Below, piece by piece: positions 1 to 8,889 of a stretch of 64,000 bases of DNA. Each line of letters begins with the position of its first letter. Positions within the stretch are counted from its first letter, which is position 1. The DNA is from Streptomyces alfalfae. Its GTDB lineage: Bacteria; Actinomycetota; Actinomycetes; Streptomycetales; Streptomycetaceae. A program made the position numbers and the translations under genes. Under the pieces are notes generated by a model, which worked only from the letters and a program-made list of their open reading frames with translations, ran no database searches and had not been told where the DNA came from. The stretch covers positions 124,001 to 188,000 of the forward strand of contig NZ_QEXM01000050.1 in NCBI RefSeq assembly GCF_004127445.1, in the 5' to 3' direction.

Positions 1-3000
1 CCCGGCGACCGCCGACCCGGGGGCGCCCCTGTCACCCGGCCAGCAGCGGGTGTGGTTCCTGGAGCGGATGCTGCCGGGGCGCACCGCGTACAACGAGGTC
101 AAGGCCATCGAGCTGGAAGGCCCCCTCGACGTGCCCGCGCTGCGCTCGGCGCTGTCCGCCCTCGCCGCCCGGCACGAGCAGCTGCGCACGGTCTTCCGCG
201 AGGTCGGCGGCGAACCCCGGCAGTTCGCGCAGCCGCCGGGCGAGGTGGACTTCGCGGTCGTCGACGGCACGGGGACGGAAAGCGACGTGGTCGCCGCCAC
301 CCTGAAGGCCGAGAGCGAGCGCCGCTTCGACCTGGCGGAGGGGCCGCTGTTCGTCACGCGCCTGGTCCGGCTCGGTGAGCGGCGGCACGTGCTCGTCGTC
401 TCCCTGCACCACATCGTGATGGACGCCGCGTCGGCCGCCGTGCTCGCACGGGACGTGTCCGCCCTCTACCGCGCCGAGGTCACGGGCGCGCCGCCCGTCG
501 GACTGCCCGGCCTGCCGCGCACCTACGCCGACCACGCCCGCGCCCAGCTCGGCTCGCTCGGCGGCGCGAAGGCGGCCGACGACCTGGCGTACTGGAAGAA
601 GGCCCTCGACGGCGACCTGCCCGTCCTCGCCCTGCCCGCGGACCGGCCGCGCCCCGCGCGGATGACGTCCCACGGCCGCGCCCTGTTCCGTACGCTCAGC
701 CCGGAACTCTCGGACGCGGTCAGGAAGTTGGGGCGTGAGCGGCGCAGCACCCTGTTCATGACGCTGCTCGCCGGTTACGCCGCCGCCCTGCACCGCGTCA
801 CCGGGCAGGACGACCTCGTCATCGGCACCCCGATGTCGGACCGCACGCCCGAGTACGAGAACGTCGTCGGCTTCTTCGTGAACACCCTGGCCCTGCGCCT
901 CGACCTGTCGGGCGACCCGGACTTCGGCACGCTCCTCGACCGGGTGCGCGCCGTCGCCCTGGACGCCTACGACCACGCCGACGTGCCCTTCGAGGCGGTC
1001 GTCCGGGAGCTGGACCCCGCGCGGGCGCTCGACCGGACGCCGGTCTTCCAGACGCTCGCCGAGTTCGAGAGCGGCGATCCGTTCCGCTTCGAGCTGCCCG
1101 GGGTGCGGGCGACCCCGCTCGACTCCGGTCCCGACAAGGCGCTGACCGACCTGAGCGTGTACTTCACCGACCAGCCGGACGGCATCCGCTGCCATCTGGA
1201 GTACCACACCGACCTGTTCGACGAGGCGACGATCGACGCGCTCTTCGGGACGTTCAGGGACGTGCTCGCCGAGGCCACCGGCGTCGAGCCCGTCACCGAC
1301 GCCCCGGCCGCCGTCCCCGACGCCTGGCGGCGCGGACGCACCCGGCAGCGGACCCGCAGCACCGTCCACGCCCTGGCGTCGCGCTGGGCCGAGGCGGCCC
1401 CCGGCCGCACCGCCGTGATCAGCGGCGACACCACGCTGACCTACCGCGAGCTGGACGAGCGGGCCGAACGCCTGGCGGCCGTCCTGCGCGAGCGGGGCCG
1501 CGCGGGGGCGCCGGTCGCCCTGTGGCTGCCGCGCGGCGCCCAGCTGATCGTCGCCATGCTCGCGGCGCTCAAGTCCGGCCACGGCTATGTGCCGCTGGAC
1601 CCCGGGCAGGGCCGCGCCAGGGCCGCGACCGTCCTCGCGGAGAGCGGCGCCGGGGCCCTCGTGGTGGACGGCGGCACCGAGCCGCCCGAGGCGCCGACGG
1701 GCGTGGCCGTGGTCGACGCCACGGCCGCGCCCACGGGCACGGGCGACGCCGCGCCCCCGGTGCACCCCGGCCCCGACGCCCTCTGCTTCGCGATCTACAC
1801 CTCCGGCAGCACCGGCGCCCCCAAGGGCGTCGCCGTGCCGCACCGGGCCGTGGTGGACCTGTGCCAGTGGCACCACGAGCGCTTCGGGTTCACCGCGGAC
1901 GACCGCGCCGCCGCCGTGTGCAGCCAGAGCTTCGACGCCGCCGCCCTGGAGATCTGGCCCGCCCTGACCGCCGGCGCCACGGTCGTCGTCGCCGACGAGG
2001 CGGTCCGCAAGGACCCCGCGGCCCTCGCCCGCTGGTACGGGCGGCACCGCGTCACCTTCTCCATCCTGCCGACGGCACTCGGCGAGGCGGTCCTCACGCT
2101 GCCGGACGACGCGCAGCCCCCGCTGCGGCACCTGCTGCTCGGCGGCGACGTGCTGCGCACCAGGCCGCGCGCGAGCGCCCCGTACGAGACCGTCAACGTC
2201 TACGGGCCCACCGAGGTGACCGTGCTCTGCACGACCCAGTCGGTGGAGCCGCCCGGCGCGGGGGAGGCGGCGGCCCCGATCCCGATCGGCCGCCCCGTCG
2301 ACAACGTCACGCTGCGGGTGCTCGGCCCCGACGGGCGCGAGGTGCCCGCCGGTGAGGTGGGTGAGCTGTACGTGGGCGGGCCCGGGGTCGCCACCGGCTA
2401 CCTCGGCCGCCCGGACCTGACGGCGGAGCGCTTCGTCCCCGACCCGCTCGGTGGCGAGGACACGCTGTACCGCACGGGCGACCTGGTGTGCTGGACCGCG
2501 ACGGGCGCCCTGGAGTTCCGCGGCAGGACCGACGACCAGGTGAAGATCCGGGGCTACCGCGTCGAGCCCGAGGAGGTCACGCGGGCGCTCACCGCGCTGC
2601 CGGACGTCGCCGAAGCGGTCGTCCTGGCCCGCCGCGACCGGCGGGGCGAGGCCCGGCTCGCCGCCTACGCCGTGCCCGCCACGGCGACGGCGACGGCGGG
2701 GGAGCAGGAGACGGCCGACCGCCTCACGCGGGAGCTGGCCGCACGGCTCCCCGACCACCTGGTGCCGCGCGCCTGGGCACTGCTGCCCGCGCTCCCGCTC
2801 TCCGGCAACGGAAAGCTGGACCGGGCCGCGCTCCCCGAGCCGTCGCTGATCACCACGACGGAGGGGCCGGCGCGGACGGCCGAGGCTCCCGTGCCCGCCT
2901 CCGGGGACATCGGGGCGAGGCTGCGGGCGCTGTGGGCCGAGGAGTTCGGTCTCACCGCCGACGCGGTCGGCCCCGAGGCCTCCTTCTTCGAACTCGGCGG

Positions 3001-4534
3001 ACACTCCATCACGGCGATCCGCCTGGCCAACAGCGTGAGGGAGGAGTTCGGCACGGAGTACCCCGTCGCCCGCTTCTACGAGGAGCCCACGCTCCGCGCC
3101 ATGGCGGCGTTCCTCGCGGAGGCGGAGGCGGAGGCGGAGACGGCGGAGGAGGCGGCGGCCGGGGCCGCGACCGAGGCCGTGCCGGGGGCCGAGGAGCAGG
3201 CGCCCGCCGACGCCCCGGCCGGGAGCCGCGCCCCCGCCACCGTCCAGCAGAGCGCCTTCATCACCCGGCATCTGACCCACCCCCGCCCGCAGATCTACAA
3301 CGTGGCGATGCGCCTGACGCTGACGGGGCAGCTCGACGTACCGGCCCTGCGCACGGCCCTGACCCGGCTGGTCGCGCGGCACGAGGCGCTGCGCACCCGC
3401 CTCGTGGAGGACACGGCGACGGGGGAGTGGCAGCAGGAGGCGCTGCGCCCCCGGCCGGTCGAGCTGCCCGAGGAGGATCTGCTCGCGCGCCTCGGTTCCG
3501 TGCCGGCGGCCGAGGCGGAGGCGGAGCGCCTGGCGGCGCGGACGGCCGCGACGCCCTTCGACATCCGCGCCGAACTGGCCCCCGCGTTCCGCCTCCTGCG
3601 CACCGCGAGCGACCGCTGGGCCCTGGTCTTCGTACTGCACCACGCGGCCTGCGACGGCTGGTCGGTCACCCTCCTGCTCCGCGAGCTCGCCGCGCTGTAC
3701 CGGGCGGCGGTCACCGGGGAGCCGGACGGCCTGGCGGCGGACCCGCCGCAGCCCGGCGCGTACGCGCGCTGGCAGCGCGAACACGACCGTACGCGGGACA
3801 AGGGTCGCCTGGTCGACTACTGGGCACGGCAGCTCGACGGCGCGCCCTTCTCCGGCACACTGCCGCTCGACCGGCCGCGCCCGGCCGAGCTGAGCGGCGC
3901 GGGTGACGTGGTGCTGTTCACGGTGGGGCAGGAGGTGCGCACCGGTGTGGAGAGCCTGGCCCGCCGGCACCGCACGACGCCCTTCGCGGTGACGGCGGCG
4001 GCCATGGCCCGCCTGGTCGGGAAGGTGACGGGCGAGCCGGACGTGCTGCTCGCCATCTCCTACGCCAACCGCGAGCGGCGGGAGTTCGAGGCCCTCGCCG
4101 CCTGCACGGTCTCGTCCTTCACGCTGCGCGTCCGCGGCGACCGGGCCGGTTCGTTCGGCGCGCTGGTCGACCAGGTGGCGCGCCGCGCGGTCGAGGCGAT
4201 CGACCACGCGGCGCCGCTGCGCGCGGTGGCGGGCGACCTGGGGGAGGCGCTGGGCGTCGAGGTGCCCGACAAGCTGCCGCTCGGCTTCCAGTACCAGAAC
4301 TCCCTGGAGACGGACATCGAGCTGCCGGGTCTGACGACGGCGGTCGAGGATCTGACCGTGCCCGGCGCGCGGTCGGAGTTCAACTTCGGTCTGATCCCGA
4401 CGGGCGACGTGCTCTCCGGCTACGTGGAGTTCTCCACCGACCTGTGGGACCGCGCCACGGTGGAGAGCTGGACGGCCGCGTACGCCGATCTCCTGGCCGA
4501 GGGTGTGGCCGAGGCGCTGGAGGGTGATGCCTGA
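1..4534 (+). CDS. Non-ribosomal peptide synthetase, C-A-T-C, 5' end outside window
   Basis: The reading frame is open from base 2, so the start lies to the left. In-window order: condensation domain (core motif at nt 29-60; active-site motif HHIVMDA at nt 407-427), adenylation domain (YTSGSTGAPKG near nt 1796, NVYGPTE near 2197, YRTGDL near 2468, NGKLDR near 2807), thiolation domain (GGHS, phosphopantetheine Ser at nt 3005-3007), an Ala/Glu-rich linker, then a second condensation domain (HHAACDG, nt 3638-3658). There is no thioesterase or reductase: the protein ends right after the second C domain. The first C domain has Ala where Gly normally ends HHxxxDG. The A-domain pocket read by eye is D-A-L-I-L-G-V-V-L, mostly hydrophobic; I make no substrate call. 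A following module or release enzyme must be encoded elsewhere. Confidence 0.95.
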   Translation, partial: PATADPGAPLSPGQQRVWFLERMLPGRTAYNEVKAIELEGPLDVPALRSALSALAARHEQLRTVFREVGGEPRQFAQPPGEVDFAVVDGTGTESDVVAATLKAESERRFDLAEGPLFVTRLVRLGERRHVLVVSLHHIVMDAASAAVLARDVSALYRAEVTGAPPVGLPGLPRTYADHARAQLGSLGGAKAADDLAYWKKALDGDLPVLALPADRPRPARMTSHGRALFRTLSPELSDAVRKLGRERRSTLFMTLLAGYAAALHRVTGQDDLVIGTPMSDRTPEYENVVGFFVNTLALRLDLSGDPDFGTLLDRVRAVALDAYDHADVPFEAVVRELDPARALDRTPVFQTLAEFESGDPFRFELPGVRATPLDSGPDKALTDLSVYFTDQPDGIRCHLEYHTDLFDEATIDALFGTFRDVLAEATGVEPVTDAPAAVPDAWRRGRTRQRTRSTVHALASRWAEAAPGRTAVISGDTTLTYRELDERAERLAAVLRERGRAGAPVALWLPRGAQLIVAMLAALKSGHGYVPLDPGQGRARAATVLAESGAGALVVDGGTEPPEAPTGVAVVDATAAPTGTGDAAPPVHPGPDALCFAIYTSGSTGAPKGVAVPHRAVVDLCQWHHERFGFTADDRAAAVCSQSFDAAALEIWPALTAGATVVVADEAVRKDPAALARWYGRHRVTFSILPTALGEAVLTLPDDAQPPLRHLLLGGDVLRTRPRASAPYETVNVYGPTEVTVLCTTQSVEPPGAGEAAAPIPIGRPVDNVTLRVLGPDGREVPAGEVGELYVGGPGVATGYLGRPDLTAERFVPDPLGGEDTLYRTGDLVCWTATGALEFRGRTDDQVKIRGYRVEPEEVTRALTALPDVAEAVVLARRDRRGEARLAAYAVPATATATAGEQETADRLTRELAARLPDHLVPRAWALLPALPLSGNGKLDRAALPEPSLITTTEGPARTAEAPVPASGDIGARLRALWAEEFGLTADAVGPEASFFELGGHSITAIRLANSVREEFGTEYPVARFYEEPTLRAMAAFLAEAEAEAETAEEAAAGAATEAVPGAEEQAPADAPAGSRAPATVQQSAFITRHLTHPRPQIYNVAMRLTLTGQLDVPALRTALTRLVARHEALRTRLVEDTATGEWQQEALRPRPVELPEEDLLARLGSVPAAEAEAERLAARTAATPFDIRAELAPAFRLLRTASDRWALVFVLHHAACDGWSVTLLLRELAALYRAAVTGEPDGLAADPPQPGAYARWQREHDRTRDKGRLVDYWARQLDGAPFSGTLPLDRPRPAELSGAGDVVLFTVGQEVRTGVESLARRHRTTPFAVTAAAMARLVGKVTGEPDVLLAISYANRERREFEALAACTVSSFTLRVRGDRAGSFGALVDQVARRAVEAIDHAAPLRAVAGDLGEALGVEVPDKLPLGFQYQNSLETDIELPGLTTAVEDLTVPGARSEFNFGLIPTGDVLSGYVEFSTDLWDRATVESWTAAYADLLAEGVAEALEGDA

Positions 4535-4577
4535 CCCGTGACCGAGCGGCCTGAATTGGTCGTGGCATGTCAAGAAT

Positions 4578-4714
4578 CATGGAGGCCTGCCTTGCCACCT
4601 CTGGTGGCGTGTGCCTCAATGGGCGGCGATCCGGTCGTCTGACGACTCGTCAGTAACGTCGTCGGGCCAGGCCGGACACGTCCTCCCCCCCCACCACGAA
4701 GGCAGGCCTCCATG
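4578..4714. promoter_or_regulatory. 16-bp inverted repeat covering a start codon
   Basis: CATGGAGGCCTGCCTT at 4578-4593 is the exact reverse complement of bases 4699-4714. The right arm contains the Shine-Dalgarno-like AAGGCAGG and the ATG of the secreted-protein gene at 4712. The loop is 105 nt. If both arms are transcribed, pairing would hide the ribosome binding site; alternatively the arms are protein-binding sites. Confidence 0.6.
4639..4653. promoter_or_regulatory. Perfect 7-1-7 dyad, possible operator
   Basis: CTGACGA-C-TCGTCAG is a perfect palindrome with one central base, inside the loop of the 16-bp inverted repeat and about 60 bp upstream of the start at 4712. The symmetry suits a dimeric regulator. 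No adjacent regulator gene points to a specific protein. Confidence 0.4.
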
Positions 4715-5176
4715 CGACACGGCAGACTCGGCATCGGGACGGTCATCGGATCGGCGTTCGCCGTCGGCGCGCTCGTTCTCGCGCCGGCGGCGACCGCGGT
4801 CGAACCGCAGAGCGCCACCCTCTCGTTCGACTGCGGTTCCTACGGCTCCGGCACGGCGACCCTCACCGCCACGCAGGACGGCGCCGACGCCACCATCGAG
4901 GTGTCCACCTCGGCGGTCACCGCCCCGATCCCCATCGGCGCGGGCGCGGTCGACTCCACGCTCACCCTCACCAAGAACGGCTCGGGCACCACCGAGTTCA
5001 CCGGCGGCTCCAACCCGGCCATACCCGCGGGCGGCCCGGTCTCCACGGGACCGCTCACCGGGACCGTCGCCGCGGGCGACAGCCTCGAAGGCACATCGCT
5101 GAAGATCGTCGTCTTCGGCCTCACCGTGACGTGCGACGCCACGTCGGGGCAGACACCGGGCCCGTTCGTCTTCTGA
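4712..5176 (+). CDS. Secreted hypothetical protein
   Basis: 154 aa. An N-terminal signal peptide is clear: a basic start (MRHGR), a hydrophobic stretch, then a probable cleavage after APAATA near residue 29. The mature part is Thr/Ser/Gly-rich, predicted beta-rich, with two cysteines (FDCG near residue 42 and TCDA near residue 142) that could form one disulfide. I do not recognise the family; similar small secreted proteins are common in Streptomyces. It begins 177 nt after the NRPS gene, behind a spacer with a 16-bp inverted repeat, so it is probably a separate transcription unit. Confidence 0.85.
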   Translation: MRHGRLGIGTVIGSAFAVGALVLAPAATAVEPQSATLSFDCGSYGSGTATLTATQDGADATIEVSTSAVTAPIPIGAGAVDSTLTLTKNGSGTTEFTGGSNPAIPAGGPVSTGPLTGTVAAGDSLEGTSLKIVVFGLTVTCDATSGQTPGPFVF

Positions 5177-5212
5177 CGCGCCGACGCACGGCCGCGCCGA
5201 CCCACGGACGCG

Positions 5213-5941
5213 TTACGCCCCGCCACCCCCGGCCAACGGCCGCCAGTACTGCTCGCCCTTCTCGTCCCGTACGACGAAGCCCGCCTCCCGCACCGCCTCG
5301 GCCAGGTCCCTGGCGTCGCGTCCGGAGTCCCGCTTCATCGCCGCCTCGCGGGCCTTGAGGAGCGCGTGGACCTCGGCGGGCAGGCCGGGGGCGCCGGGTA
5401 TCCAGCGCCGGAACAGGGCCGCGTGCGGGTCGGCGTCCCGCCAGGGGTAGCCGTGCGCGCGGAACGCGTCGGCCAGCGCGGCGGCGGACGCCCCGTGCTC
5501 GCCGCGCGCCAGCTCCGCCGAGTCCCTGCCGAGGATCACCAAGTGCTTGCCGTCGCGGAACACGGCCGAGACGTCCGCGCGTTCCAGCACCCGGACCGTG
5601 TCGTGCTGCTCGATCCGCACCTGATCGTCGGTCAGTTCGAGGCGCATCGCCTCGGCGATCGCCGTGAACGCGAGCGCCAGCCCGGCCACCAGCCCGGCCG
5701 CCATCACCAGCCCGGTCTGCCAGGGCGCGTCGAGCCTGCCGACGAAGGCGATGCCGTCCCGCCAGGGCAGCACCGGCGAGCCCGACACCCAGCGGGCCAG
5801 CCGAGGCAGGGCGAGACCGACGAGCAGGCCGAGCACGGGCAGCCCGGCGAGCAGCAGCCACAGATCGCCCTTCGGGTGGCCGAGGGCCGTCGTCCGCGGC
5901 GTCGCGGCCCCGCTCCTCTTGTCGAACTGCTCGCTCGGCAT
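5213..5941 (-). CDS. YqeB-like membrane protein
   Basis: 242 aa. Two hydrophobic segments are visible (residues about 28-50 and 75-97), followed by a soluble C-terminal part resembling the PH-like domain described for YqeB-family proteins. The ATG at 5941 has GGAG about 9 nt upstream. It is convergent with the secreted-protein gene at 4712 (36-nt gap) and divergent from the APH-like gene. The function of the family is unknown. Assignment rests on overall layout and remembered similarity, so the family call is moderate while the gene itself is secure. Confidence 0.8.
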   Translation of the reverse strand: MPSEQFDKRSGAATPRTTALGHPKGDLWLLLAGLPVLGLLVGLALPRLARWVSGSPVLPWRDGIAFVGRLDAPWQTGLVMAAGLVAGLALAFTAIAEAMRLELTDDQVRIEQHDTVRVLERADVSAVFRDGKHLVILGRDSAELARGEHGASAAALADAFRAHGYPWRDADPHAALFRRWIPGAPGLPAEVHALLKAREAAMKRDSGRDARDLAEAVREAGFVVRDEKGEQYWRPLAGGGGA

Positions 5942-6083
5942 CGTGGTGGTGCTCCGTTCCCTCCGTGACGGCGGACGCGCCGTCGAACGTCATGCCCGGA
6001 GCACGCTAGGAGCCGGGCGCGACGCCCCGCAGCGGCCGAAAGTCGGTCGCGGACCGACTTCGGTAGGCATTACGGTGCCGATC

Positions 6084-7013
6084 ATGCTGCCCGAGGTGAA
6101 CACGGACGAAGAGTGGGACCGCGTCGTGCCCGACGAGGCGGTCGTGCGGCCCGCCGCCGAAGACCTCTGCGCACGCCTCGGCCTCGCCGGAGCGCCCCTG
6201 GTGCGCTACCCGGAAGGGTCGCAGCCCGTCTACGCGGTCGGCGACGCGCACGTGCTGAAGCTCTTCCCCGGCGCGGCGGCCGACGACGGCATCGCCGAGG
6301 GCCGCGTCCTGAGCCACGTCCACGGCAGGTTGCCCGTCCCCACACCGGGCGTCCACGGCGTCGGCCCGTACGAGAACGGCTGGCGCTACGTCCTGATGGA
6401 CCGGCTGCCCGGCGAGGACCTGGCGGTCGCCTGGCCGCGCATGCCGCACGCCGACCGGGAGCGCGTCGTCACCGAAGCGGCCGAGGCGCTCGCCGCGCTG
6501 CACGCCCTCGACCACGAGCCGCTGGCCGACGTCCTCGGCCCCGGCGACTGGGAGGCGTTCCTCGGACGCAGGCGCGCGCGCACGGTCGAGCAGCAGCGCG
6601 CCCACGGCCTGCCGGAGAGCTGGCTGGAGCAGATACCCGGCTTCCTCGACTCCGTCACGTTCGACGGCGCGGGCACACCGGACCGACGCGCCCTGCTGCA
6701 CACGGAGTTCATGCGCCAGCACCTGCTGGTCGACCCCGACGGCCGGCGGCTCACCGGGCTCATCGACTTCGAGCCCGCCATGATCGGCGACCGGGCGTAC
6801 GATTTCGTGGGCGTGGGCCTCTTCGTCACCCGCGGCGAGCCGGGCCTCCTCGCCCGCTTCATGCGGGCGTACGGCGAGACGTTCCCGCCCCGCCTGCTCC
6901 TCGCGTACGCGCTGCTGCACGTCTACAGCAACCTGCCCTGGTACCTCAAGGAGCTGCCCGCCCCGCCCGAGCCGACGCTCGACGCGCTCGCCGAGGCGTG
7001 GTTCGGGCGTTAG
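6084..7013 (+). CDS. Aminoglycoside phosphotransferase-fold protein with altered active site
   Basis: 309 aa. The layout is APH/choline-kinase-like: an N-terminal nucleotide-binding lobe, then a catalytic-loop equivalent and a DFG-equivalent. In ordinary APH enzymes the loop reads HGDxxxxN; here it reads HTEFMRQH (residues 206-213), so the catalytic Asp is Glu and the metal-binding Asn is His. The metal-binding region reads IDFEP (D228). It may be a pseudokinase or a diverged subfamily; a resistance role should not be assumed. An in-frame GTG at 6075 is a possible alternative start. It is convergent with the MOSC gene (31-nt gap). Confidence 0.85.
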   Translation: MLPEVNTDEEWDRVVPDEAVVRPAAEDLCARLGLAGAPLVRYPEGSQPVYAVGDAHVLKLFPGAAADDGIAEGRVLSHVHGRLPVPTPGVHGVGPYENGWRYVLMDRLPGEDLAVAWPRMPHADRERVVTEAAEALAALHALDHEPLADVLGPGDWEAFLGRRRARTVEQQRAHGLPESWLEQIPGFLDSVTFDGAGTPDRRALLHTEFMRQHLLVDPDGRRLTGLIDFEPAMIGDRAYDFVGVGLFVTRGEPGLLARFMRAYGETFPPRLLLAYALLHVYSNLPWYLKELPAPPEPTLDALAEAWFGR

Positions 7014-7044
7014 CAGCCGGTGGCCACCACCCCGGCCGCGCGCC

Positions 7045-7587
7045 TCAGACGGTCTTCAGCGGGTGGTGCGGCCCCTCCGGCAGGACGACCTCGACGGCGT
7101 CCCCGGGGCGGACCTCGCCGCCGTGCAGGACCACGCTCATGACGCCGGCCTTGTGGGCGACCGCGCCGGACGCGTCGCGGCCGACGACCTTCTTCATCAG
7201 CCCGGCGCGGAAGGCGTCGATCTGGCGGCACGGGTTGCGCAGCCCGGTGATCTCCACGACGGCGTCGGCGCCCAGGCGCAGCCGTGCGCCCGTGGGCAGG
7301 CCGAGCAGGTCGAGGCCGCGCGTGGTGATGTTCTCGCCCAGCTCGCCGGGGGCCACGGCGTAGCCGTCCGCGGCGAGCTCGTCGAAGAGTTCCTCGTGCA
7401 TGAGGTGGACCTGGCGCAGGTTCGGCTGGTCGGGGTCCTGCCGGACCCGGAAGCGGTGCTTGACCTTCTCCCCGGCGTGGACGTCGCCCTCGACGCCGAG
7501 GCCCGCGAGGAGCGTGACGCTCTCGCGGTTCGGCTTGGTGAAGGAGTACGTTCCGTTGCTGCTGACCGCAGTGACCCTCGCGCCCAT
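7045..7587 (-). CDS. MOSC domain-containing protein
   Basis: 180 aa, the usual size of a stand-alone MOSC protein. The domain, shared with the molybdenum cofactor sulfurase C-terminus, bears the conserved cysteine in GLRNPCRQID (near residue 120), and the early GLGVEGDVHAG segment is typical. Stand-alone MOSC proteins bind molybdenum cofactor or act on N-hydroxylated substrates; which applies here cannot be read from sequence. No molybdenum cofactor genes are nearby. The ATG at 7587 gives a full-length domain. Confidence 0.9.
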   Translation of the reverse strand: MGARVTAVSSNGTYSFTKPNRESVTLLAGLGVEGDVHAGEKVKHRFRVRQDPDQPNLRQVHLMHEELFDELAADGYAVAPGELGENITTRGLDLLGLPTGARLRLGADAVVEITGLRNPCRQIDAFRAGLMKKVVGRDASGAVAHKAGVMSVVLHGGEVRPGDAVEVVLPEGPHHPLKTV

Positions 7588-7639
7588 CGCGCGCAGCTCC
7601 CTTGTCCGAGACGCCGTTACCGCCCGACCCTAACCCGCC

Positions 7640-8407
7640 TCAGCCCACCGGGACCAAGGTCAGATACGTGATGCCGAGCACCCGGCGGTACCCGCGCAGC
7701 CAGGTGGCACGCTGGGCGTCGACGCGCGCCCGCGTCCCGGCGGCCTCCGGGTGGTCCGGGTGCGCGGCGAGCCACTCCTCGGCGTCGCAGCGGTAGCCGG
7801 ACTCGAACTCCTCCCACTCCTCCTCGCTCGCCGTCTCCACCCACAGGGGACGGAACCCGGCGTCGATCGCCGCGTCCACCAGGTCGCCGAGCGGCAAGTA
7901 CTCGTCGGCCCGCGCGTCCGGCCACATCCCGGCCAGCTCGTTCGCGGTGGGCGGGCGCTGCCAGAAGCCCTCGCCGAGCACCACCCGGCCGCCCGGCAGG
8001 ACCAGCCGGCGCAGCGCGTGCAGCGCCTCCACGGCCGACCGGGGCGGCTCGGCGGCGCTGAGGGCCTGGCTCGCGCCCAGACAGAGCACGACGTCCGCGG
8101 GGCCGCGGCCGGTGTCGCGCGCGGACTCCTCGGCGAAGAGCACCCGGTCGGCGAGGCCGCGCTCCCGGGCGGCGGCCCGGCCGCGGGCCAGGTCCTCGCC
8201 GTTGAGGTCGACGCCGACGCCGGTGGCCCCGGGCGCCGCACCCAGGACGCGCAGCAGCAACTCGCCCCAGCCGCAGCCGATGTCGAGGACCGTGCGGGGG
8301 GCTGTCGCCGCGAGCCGGCCGACGAGGCGCTCGGCGCGCGCCTCGGAGAACGGGCCGTGGAAGGTGAGGCTCGCGAGGCGCGGGGGGTGATCGGAGGAAA
8401 GGGTCAT
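7640..8407 (-). CDS. SAM-dependent methyltransferase
   Basis: 255 aa, class I Rossmann-fold methyltransferase. Motif I is VLDIGCGWGE (near residues 40-49), followed by an acidic motif II (GVGVDLNGEDLARG) and a motif-IV-like VLCLGASQAL. The substrate is unknown. It lies 19 nt downstream of the MazG-like gene on the same strand and could be cotranscribed with it. No recognisable Shine-Dalgarno precedes the ATG at 8407. Confidence 0.9.
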   Translation of the reverse strand: MTLSSDHPPRLASLTFHGPFSEARAERLVGRLAATAPRTVLDIGCGWGELLLRVLGAAPGATGVGVDLNGEDLARGRAAARERGLADRVLFAEESARDTGRGPADVVLCLGASQALSAAEPPRSAVEALHALRRLVLPGGRVVLGEGFWQRPPTANELAGMWPDARADEYLPLGDLVDAAIDAGFRPLWVETASEEEWEEFESGYRCDAEEWLAAHPDHPEAAGTRARVDAQRATWLRGYRRVLGITYLTLVPVG

Positions 8408-8426
8408 GAGGGCGGAGGGTAGGTGC

Positions 8427-8867
8427 TCAACCGCCCTCGGGTAAACCGGTTTTGGAGCGGTCGCCGCCGGGGGCAGCCCTTTCGGGGCGGTCGCCCTCCG
8501 GGACAGGGATCTCCGAGCGGTCGGCGACGCGGCGCAGATGTGCGGCGAGCACGGCCTCCGCGTCGGGGGTCAGGGTGCGCAGCGCCACCATGGCCGTGAC
8601 GATGACGTCGCACAGCTCGGCCCGGACGTCGTCCCAGGTGTGGCTGGCGCCCTTGCGCGGATTCTGTCCCATGGCGCCGATGACCGCCTCGGAGACCTCG
8701 CCGACCTCCTCGGAGAGCTTCAGCATGCGCAGGAGCAGGGCCTCCCGCGGGGCGCGCCGGTTGTGGGACTCCAGCCAGTCGTACAGGCGGTCGACGGTGT
8801 CCCAGGGGTCCGGGTGGGGCGCGGGCGGGCGCGGGGCGGACCGCGGCGGGTCCGGTCGGTCGTTCAT
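8427..8867 (-). CDS. MazG-like nucleotide pyrophosphohydrolase
   Basis: 146 aa. The all-alpha NTP pyrophosphohydrolase signature is present: KLSEEVGEVSEA (near residues 50-61) and ELCDVIVTAM (near residues 83-92), supplying the Glu and Asp metal ligands (ExxE plus ExxD). Such enzymes hydrolyse (d)NTPs to monophosphates and pyrophosphate in house-cleaning roles. The Pro-rich N-terminus and charged C-terminal tail are low complexity. A single MazG domain makes it shorter than E. coli MazG, as is common in actinomycete versions. Confidence 0.85.
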   Translation of the reverse strand: MNDRPDPPRSAPRPPAPHPDPWDTVDRLYDWLESHNRRAPREALLLRMLKLSEEVGEVSEAVIGAMGQNPRKGASHTWDDVRAELCDVIVTAMVALRTLTPDAEAVLAAHLRRVADRSEIPVPEGDRPERAAPGGDRSKTGLPEGG

Positions 8868-8889
8868 GGCCCGCAGCCTGCCACGCGGG

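Noticed and set aside
1796..2890. Substrate prediction for the NRPS adenylation domain
   Set aside because: The code read by eye (D-A-L-I-L-G-V-V-L) has no close match I can recall; a specific amino acid would be a guess.
32..4573. Very long minus-strand open frame opposite the NRPS
   Set aside because: Arg/Gly/Val-rich translation without domains; in high-GC DNA the strand opposite a real gene often lacks stops.
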